A model generated the notes under the pieces. That model made no database searches. It was given only the letters and a program-made list of their open reading frames with translations, and was not told where the DNA came from. Positions 14,091-18,705 of a stretch of DNA of 18,705 nucleotides are shown here, one piece after another. Source of the DNA: Clostridiales bacterium (GTDB taxonomy: Bacteria > Bacillota > Clostridia > Peptostreptococcales > Anaerovoracaceae). A program made the translations under genes and the position numbers. The stretch covers positions 1-18,705 of the forward strand of contig DPKU01000172.1 of NCBI GenBank assembly GCA_003542355.1. The letters are read 5' to 3'. The stretch's first letter is position 1, and every line of letters begins with the position of its first letter.

Positions 14091-14885
14091 ATGGAACATC
14101 ACAAGCTTTTTCGCATACCCGATGGCGGGCGGAACCGAATAATGGATCCTTTCGTCAAAGAGAACAGAAAGATCGCCATAACAGGGCCAGGGAGAGGCAG
14201 CGGCGTCAGCCTCACAGCCGGGCTTCTGGCTGCCTGGATCCGGCATCATGCTCCGTCGGAAGCCGTTGCGCTTGCGGAGCTTGGAACGGCATACTTCTAT
14301 GAGGCTTACGGCGTGGAAAAAAGATTTATCCACAGGGATTTTCACTCGTTTTACCAGTTGATGGCCCAGAAGCGAAATATCAAAAATGTATCCAATACAG
14401 AAGAAGGCATTAATTGGGTACTTCACTGCCCTCAAGATTCTTTTGAACAGCAGATTGAATGGGTGCCTTGTGTTTCTGACATGCTGCGGTTGATCCACAA
14501 CATCTCCGGTACGCTGTGCTTGTTCGATTGTTCGGGCGTGCCATCCACTGTTTTGTGGGAAGTATTGCCGGAAATGGACGCCGTGATCTGCGTGTTGGAT
14601 CCTCTCCCCTCCAGCCTGATCCCCGCCACCGCAGACATCGAGCGAATGCGTCTGGCCGTGCCCGATACGGTCTGGATGGTCAATAAGATGAATCGGGGCG
14701 TTCACAAAGGAGAGCTGAAACGATTTCTGGGCAATGTCGAATGGGTGGAAATGCCCTGCCTGCCGCTGGAGGATCTGTACCGCGCCCAGTACAACTGTGT
14801 GCTGCCCTACAGCGTCCTTCCCGTAAGACAAAAGACCGAAGAATCGCTGAAAGCGCTGTGGACGCAACTGGGAAGCTTAACATAG
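14091..14885 (+). CDS. Uncharacterised protein with degenerate ParA/MinD-like P-loop
   Basis: I do not recognise this 264-residue protein. Residues 28-45 (IAITGPGRGSGVSLTAGL) have the position and feel of the deviant Walker A loop of ParA/MinD ATPases, but the lysine before the final Ser/Thr is replaced by Val39, so normal ATP hydrolysis is doubtful. A hydrophobic strand ending in Asp146 (TLCLFDCSG) resembles Walker B, and later segments (AVICVLDPLPSSL; VWMVNKMNRG) fit the alternating beta-alpha pattern of the fold. There is no signal peptide or membrane segment. The ATG at 14091 is preferred because GGGAG (14081-14085) precedes it; a GTG at 14070 is an in-frame alternative with a weaker ribosome site. 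It has a consensus promoter and sits 104 nt upstream of ftsE, so a role in envelope or division placement is possible but unproven. Confidence 0.8.
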   Translation: MEHHKLFRIPDGGRNRIMDPFVKENRKIAITGPGRGSGVSLTAGLLAAWIRHHAPSEAVALAELGTAYFYEAYGVEKRFIHRDFHSFYQLMAQKRNIKNVSNTEEGINWVLHCPQDSFEQQIEWVPCVSDMLRLIHNISGTLCLFDCSGVPSTVLWEVLPEMDAVICVLDPLPSSLIPATADIERMRLAVPDTVWMVNKMNRGVHKGELKRFLGNVEWVEMPCLPLEDLYRAQYNCVLPYSVLPVRQKTEESLKALWTQLGSLT

Positions 14886-14918
14886 AAGTCAGCGGCCCAG
14901 GAACTTCAATAAATGCTG

Positions 14919-14947
14919 TTCCAAAAAAACGGGATATATAGTATACT
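14919..14947 (+). promoter_or_regulatory. Weak candidate promoter upstream of ftsE
   Basis: TATACT (14942-14947) is a good -10 hexamer (five of six). TTCCAA (14919-14924), 17 nt upstream, is a poor -35 (three of six). The 104-nt gap between the uncharacterised gene and ftsE is AT-rich and shows no terminator, so read-through from the promoter at 14022 is at least as likely. Confidence 0.3.
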
Positions 14948-14989
14948 GAATGCGTCAAATAATCGAAAAAGCACAAGAGAGGGTCATTT

Positions 14990-15673
14990 GTGATTAGATT
15001 TGAGGGCGTCACCAAGATGTACGGCGATAATGTCGGGCTCATGGACGCAACGATCAAGATAGAAAAAGGGGATTTTGTATTTTTGGTAGGCCCTTCCGGG
15101 GCGGGAAAGTCCACACTCATCAAGTTGATTCTGAAGGAAATCGAGCCGGACGAAGGTGAGATTTACGTCAACGGAAGAGAGATCACGCATTTGTCCAACA
15201 GGGAGATCCCCCCGCTTCGGCGGAGCATCGGTATGGTGTTTCAGGATTTTCGTCTGCTGCCAAACAAGACCGTCTACGAAAATGTGGCTTTTGCCATGGA
15301 AGTCGTCCACTCGACGAAACGGGCCATACGCCGTCAGATCCCCCAGGTGCTGTCCATCATGGGCATCAGCGACAAAGCCGATAAGTTTCCGGCGGAGCTT
15401 TCCGCCGGAGAACAGCAGCGCGTTGCCATTGCCAGGGCGCTGATCAACAATCCCATGATGCTGATCGCCGACGAACCTACGGGTAACCTGGACCCGGATA
15501 CTGCCTGGGAGATCATGAAGCTCATCAATCAGATCAACCGCAGGGGTACTACGGTCCTGATGGTTACCCACGCCAAGGATATCGTGGACCGGATGGGAAA
15601 ACGAGTCGTGGCCATCGACAAGGGGCGTATCGTTCGGGATGCCTGGGGAGGAGAGTACGGCTACGATGATTAG
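14990..15673 (+). CDS. ftsE: Cell division ABC-type ATPase FtsE
   Basis: FtsE is the cytoplasmic ATPase of the FtsEX complex, which does not transport but controls peptidoglycan hydrolases at the division site or side wall. The 227-residue protein has Walker A GPSGAGKST (34-42, Lys40), Q-loop VFQDFRLLPNKTVYENVAFAMEV (typical of FtsE), signature LSAGEQQR (137-144), Walker B MLIADEPTGNLD (Asp161, Glu162) and the switch His194. The signature has Ala where LSGGEQQR is usual, a mild change. The start is GTG at 14990 with AGAGAGGG (14976-14983) as ribosome site. The last codons overlap ftsX, so FtsE and FtsX are translationally coupled. Confidence 0.95.
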   Translation: MIRFEGVTKMYGDNVGLMDATIKIEKGDFVFLVGPSGAGKSTLIKLILKEIEPDEGEIYVNGREITHLSNREIPPLRRSIGMVFQDFRLLPNKTVYENVAFAMEVVHSTKRAIRRQIPQVLSIMGISDKADKFPAELSAGEQQRVAIARALINNPMMLIADEPTGNLDPDTAWEIMKLINQINRRGTTVLMVTHAKDIVDRMGKRVVAIDKGRIVRDAWGGEYGYDD

Positions 15674-16559
15674 AGGCTTGAAATACGCTCTCACACAGGC
15701 ATTTGTCCAGGTGTTCCGCAATAAAGGGATGAGTCTGGCTTCCATATTTTCCATTACGGCCATGCTGCTGATCCTAGGACTGTTCTTTTTCGTGACGGTC
15801 AACATCAATATCGCCACAGAAAACGCCAAACAGCAGTTCAACACCATCGAAGTATACCTGTTGGAAGAGACAAGCAGAGAAGATGCCGATATCATCACTC
15901 AGAGCCTTCTGTCCATGGATGAGATCTCAGGCGTCACATACATCAGTAAAGAAGATGCGATGGAGCGTTTCAAAGAACGCTGGGGCGACAAGTCCTATCT
16001 TCTGGATGGACTGGCCGAAAATCCTCTTCCGAATTCCCTTCGGGTGGAACTGGTTTCCCTGGAGGATGGGCAGCTGATCTACGAAGCCTGCCGGAATCTG
16101 ATCGGCGTGGAGGATGTACGCTATTATCAGGAAGAGGTGAAAAAGATCCTCACCATCACTGATTTCATACAGCAGGGTGCGCTGATCATCATTCTGTTCC
16201 TGATCATCGTATCTGTTGTTGTGGTTTCCAATACCGTCAAGCTTACGGTGATGGCCCGACAGCGGGAGATCATGATCATGAAGTACGTCGGCGCCACCAA
16301 CTGGTTCATTCGCGGACCGCTGCTGGCCGAAGGAATGATGATCGGGTGTATTTCAGCGGGTATTTCCCTGGGGTTGATCTGGGTGATCTACGCCCGGATG
16401 GTGGAACTCTTTTCCAGTCAGGCGCTGCTGTTGTTTTCGACTTCCTTCGTGGATGTCGGGTTCATGATGCGTAACCTGGTTTGGATATTTATCGCCTTAG
16501 GCATGAGCATCGGAGCTTTCGGAAGCATCCTTTCCATGCGGCGGTTCATGAACGCATAA
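15666..16559 (+). CDS. ftsX: Cell division protein FtsX
   Basis: FtsX is the membrane subunit that passes FtsE's ATP-driven motion to an extracellular hydrolase. The 297-residue protein has the FtsX layout: a cytoplasmic N-terminus, TM1 about 22-47, an extracellular domain about 48-165 (EVYLLEETSREDADII, SKEDAMERFKERWGD, NPLPNSLRVE), then TM2 about 168-190, TM3 about 218-243 and TM4 about 269-290. The conserved cytoplasmic segment QREIMIMKYVGATNWFIRGP follows TM2. ATG 15666 overlaps the end of ftsE by 8 nt. An upstream in-frame ATG at 15639 would add nine residues deeper in ftsE and is less likely. The M23 peptidase gene 42 nt downstream is the probable partner. Confidence 0.94.
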   Translation: MIRGLKYALTQAFVQVFRNKGMSLASIFSITAMLLILGLFFFVTVNINIATENAKQQFNTIEVYLLEETSREDADIITQSLLSMDEISGVTYISKEDAMERFKERWGDKSYLLDGLAENPLPNSLRVELVSLEDGQLIYEACRNLIGVEDVRYYQEEVKKILTITDFIQQGALIIILFLIIVSVVVVSNTVKLTVMARQREIMIMKYVGATNWFIRGPLLAEGMMIGCISAGISLGLIWVIYARMVELFSSQALLLFSTSFVDVGFMMRNLVWIFIALGMSIGAFGSILSMRRFMNA

Positions 16560-16601
16560 ATAAACGCAGGAATATCTTATTTTCAACAGGGGGAAGAAGA
16601 G

Positions 16602-17756
16602 ATGATGTTCAAGAGAAAAAATGCCAATAGAAGGACCCGCATCTGCAGTTGGGCCTTATTGGTGGTCCTTTTAAGCGGAGCCTGTTTCGCTCCGCTGGGG
16701 TATGCCTCCAACACAGAACAGAGCCAGTTGGATCAAATCCAGGATCAGCTCGACGATATGGAGCAGGTTCTGACCGAAGGGAAAAAGCAGGCCAGTGCCC
16801 TGCAATCAGAGATTCGGGCTTTGGAAAAGAAGATCTATTCCGCCGAAGTTGAACTGAACGGGCTGCAGAAGAACATCAACGCCACCAAATCCATGATTTC
16901 GAAAACGATGGCTGAACTGGCGATTCTGGAAGAGGATATCGCAGTCCAGAACGAAAGTCTCAACGCCAGGCTCCGCACCATGTATAAGAATGGAGAAGTA
17001 GGGATCCTGACTGTTCTGATGGGATCTTCGGATATGTCGGATTTCATGACAAATCTGGATATGGTCCAACGAATCTACGACAGCGATGCCAATTTGCTGG
17101 AGCAGCTTCAGGGACAGTATGATCAGGTGATCGGACAGAAGTTAGAGCTCCAGTCGTTGCGGGATACCTTGCTTGCTCAACAGGCGGAAGAGAGCGCCCA
17201 GCAGGAAGCCCTGCAGGCCAGCAAAGGCCAGGTGCAGACAAAAAAATCCGTCATCGATAAGGACAATGCAGCACTGGAAAAGCAAATCGACGCACTGAAT
17301 GCGGAAGCCAATGCATTGACCGCTAAGATTCTTGGACTCCAAGGAACGGGGAGTTATATCGGCGGCACAATGTGCTGGCCGTCCCAGGCCAGTACCCGGA
17401 TCTCTTCGCCCTTCGGGTACAGGATCCATCCCATCCTTCGCATCAAAAAGATGCATACGGGCATTGACATCGCTGCATCTTCGGGCACCAATATTTTAGC
17501 GGCCAATGCGGGCACCGTGATCACCGCCGGATGGAACAACAGCTACGGTTATATGGTGATGATCGATCACGGCGGCGGCATTGTGACACTGTATGCGCAC
17601 TCCAGCAAGCTTCTTGTGAGCAAAGGGACCGTGGTCGGACGGGGCCAGGCCATCGCCAAAGTGGGCTCCACCGGGAGGTCTACCGGACCGCACCTTCATT
17701 TCGAAGTCCGGGTGAACGGTGTGTACAAGAATCCTCGCGATTACGTTTCGCCCTAG
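16602..17756 (+). CDS. Secreted coiled-coil M23 family murein hydrolase (EnvC/PcsB-like organisation)
   Basis: This 384-residue protein is a likely cell-wall endopeptidase activated by FtsEX. A basic N-terminus and hydrophobic core (about 14-30) followed by GYAS form a signal peptide with probable cleavage near residue 35. Residues 38-245 are a long Glu/Gln/Lys-rich coiled coil, the part that binds FtsX in EnvC, PcsB and CwlO. The C-terminal LytM domain (about 265-384) keeps all zinc and catalytic residues: His285 and Asp289 in HTGID, His333 in YAHSS, His364 and His366 in HLHFE. Unlike EnvC of E. coli, which lacks the metal ligands, this domain should itself be active. SD AGGGGGA (16588-16594) favours ATG 16602 over 16605. 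The adjacent ftsEX genes support the assignment; the substrate bond is unknown. Confidence 0.92.
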   Translation: MMFKRKNANRRTRICSWALLVVLLSGACFAPLGYASNTEQSQLDQIQDQLDDMEQVLTEGKKQASALQSEIRALEKKIYSAEVELNGLQKNINATKSMISKTMAELAILEEDIAVQNESLNARLRTMYKNGEVGILTVLMGSSDMSDFMTNLDMVQRIYDSDANLLEQLQGQYDQVIGQKLELQSLRDTLLAQQAEESAQQEALQASKGQVQTKKSVIDKDNAALEKQIDALNAEANALTAKILGLQGTGSYIGGTMCWPSQASTRISSPFGYRIHPILRIKKMHTGIDIAASSGTNILAANAGTVITAGWNNSYGYMVMIDHGGGIVTLYAHSSKLLVSKGTVVGRGQAIAKVGSTGRSTGPHLHFEVRVNGVYKNPRDYVSP

Positions 17757-17788
17757 GGAAGCGGCGAACAGACAGCAAAGGAAGACAG

Positions 17789-18705
17789 ATGGCCCGATGG
17801 GTATTTACACAGCAACATAACGAACCGCTCAAGGGACCCGAAGGGGTCCCTGAAAGCATATTGCGGATCCTCCGGGACCGCGGCGTCATCGAACCTTCGC
17901 AGATCGAAGATTTTCTTGCGCCTTTTCCCCAGCGCACCCATGATCCGTTTCTTTTGAACGATATGGCGTCTGCTGCGGAAGAGATCCTTCGCACAGCGGA
18001 TGCGGGTGGGCGGATCTGCATCTATGGCGACTACGATGCCGACGGCGTCACTTCTGTGTCTCTTCTGCTTTGCGTATTTCGGAAACTGACGGATCGGGTA
18101 TGCTATTTCATTCCATCCCGTTTCAAGGAAGGATACGGGCTTACACGGCGGGCCATCAAGGCCATCGCCGACGAAGGCGCCGCATTGATTGTCACGGTGG
18201 ACTGCGGAAGTTCTGCCATCGCCGAAGTGGAGTATGCCCGTTCGCTTGGTGTCCGGATGATCGTTACCGATCATCACAATCCCTGTCCCGACACCATGCC
18301 GAACTGTCTGTTCATCAATCCCAAGAGACACGACAGTACGTACCCCTTTCCCCATCTGTCGGGCTGCGGCGTTGCATTCAAGCTGGCGCAAGCCCTTGAA
18401 CGTTTGCTGGACCAGAGGGAAGATCACCGATTTACCAAAGCCGATCTGAACAAACTGCTGGATCTGGTGGCGATTTCCACGGTGGCCGATGTGGTGCCCT
18501 TGCTGGATGAGAATCGTACGCTGGTAAAATATGGTCTGGAAATGATCAATCGCCGGGAGCGCGCCGGATTAGACGCTTTGCTGACAGCGCTGAATTTCAA
18601 GGAAAAAGTCGTGGAAGCGGAACATATCGCCTACTTGCTGGCCCCCAACATCAATGCTCTGGGCCGGATGCAATCAGCAGATATAGGGGCTGAAATGCTT
18701 TGCGG
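17789..18705 (+). CDS. recJ: Single-stranded-DNA-specific 5'-3' exonuclease RecJ, N-terminal part
   Basis: RecJ degrades single-stranded DNA 5' to 3' in recombination and repair. The frame is open from ATG 17789 to the window edge (305 full codons), so the gene is cut off at the right. The DHH phosphoesterase motifs are present in order: YGDYDADG (79-86, motif I), TVDCG (136-140, motif II), TDHH (160-163, motif III) and LSGCGVAFKLA (190-200), then ADVVPL (233-238) and NINALGRM (287-294). The DHHA1 and OB domains should follow outside the window. AGGA at 17779-17782 serves as ribosome site. It begins 32 nt after the M23 peptidase gene with no terminator between, so co-transcription is likely, though the functions differ. 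Confidence 0.94.
   Translation, partial: MARWVFTQQHNEPLKGPEGVPESILRILRDRGVIEPSQIEDFLAPFPQRTHDPFLLNDMASAAEEILRTADAGGRICIYGDYDADGVTSVSLLLCVFRKLTDRVCYFIPSRFKEGYGLTRRAIKAIADEGAALIVTVDCGSSAIAEVEYARSLGVRMIVTDHHNPCPDTMPNCLFINPKRHDSTYPFPHLSGCGVAFKLAQALERLLDQREDHRFTKADLNKLLDLVAISTVADVVPLLDENRTLVKYGLEMINRRERAGLDALLTALNFKEKVVEAEHIAYLLAPNINALGRMQSADIGAEMLC
17832..17851 (+). other. GC-rich hairpin in the 5' coding region of recJ
   Basis: AGGGACCC (17832-17839) and GGGTCCCT (17844-17851) form a perfect 8-bp stem closed by a GAAG tetraloop on a C-G pair. It lies 43 nt inside recJ (codons 15-21). It has no T run and is not a terminator. In RNA it could slow early elongation or affect mRNA stability; no function is shown. 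Confidence 0.4.

Noticed and set aside
13794..14867. 357-codon minus-strand open frame running across the transketolase terminator and the consensus promoter
   Set aside because: It would cross a strong terminator and promoter on the other strand, has no motifs, and competes with plus-strand genes that have good ribosome sites.

Overview
The window reads as chromosomal DNA of a low-oxygen, Gram-positive-type bacterium, most likely a Clostridia-class Firmicute. The evidence is gene order and enzyme type: a streptococcal/clostridial-style FASII operon that uses the flavin enoyl-ACP reductase FabK, a short streptococcal-type AccA, a transketolase split into two subunits, and an ftsE-ftsX-M23 peptidase cluster. 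Base composition looks moderately GC-rich by eye (not computed). The genus cannot be named from sequence alone.

Region 1 (1-10015, + strand) is one long fatty-acid operon: the 3' end of fabH, then acpP, fabK, fabD, fabG, a second FabK/nitronate-monooxygenase-like flavoenzyme, fabF, accB, fabZ, accC, accD, accA and sfsA. Genes overlap or lie within about 30 nt of each other. A strong hairpin terminator closes the operon. All four acetyl-CoA carboxylase subunits are present and make malonyl-CoA. FabD loads it on ACP, FabH/FabF condense, and FabG-FabZ-FabK run the reductive cycle. The extra flavoenzyme (3131-4174) is the most interesting gene. It carries a C-x3-C-x3-C-x7-C cluster and closely resembles, from memory, Helicobacter pylori FabX, which makes the cis double bond of unsaturated fatty acids.

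Region 2 (10028-12141) is a divergent pair: a WecC-type UDP-N-acetylmannosamine dehydrogenase on the minus strand and a WecG/TagA/CpsF glycosyltransferase on the plus strand. They share a 128-nt intergenic region with candidate divergent extended -10 promoters and an inverted repeat. Together they point to a surface glycopolymer containing ManNAc or ManNAcA.

Region 3 (12194-13997) is a two-gene transketolase (TPP-binding subunit, then pyrimidine/C-terminal subunit) ending in a clear intrinsic terminator.

Region 4 (14022-18705) opens with a consensus sigma-70/sigma-A promoter. It drives an unrecognised protein with a degenerate P-loop that vaguely resembles ParA/MinD ATPases. Then come ftsE, ftsX, a secreted coiled-coil M23 murein hydrolase (the likely FtsEX-activated partner) and recJ, which runs off the right edge. 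No stretch longer than 300 nt lacks a gene. I saw no tRNA, rRNA, CRISPR array, insertion sequence or phage gene.
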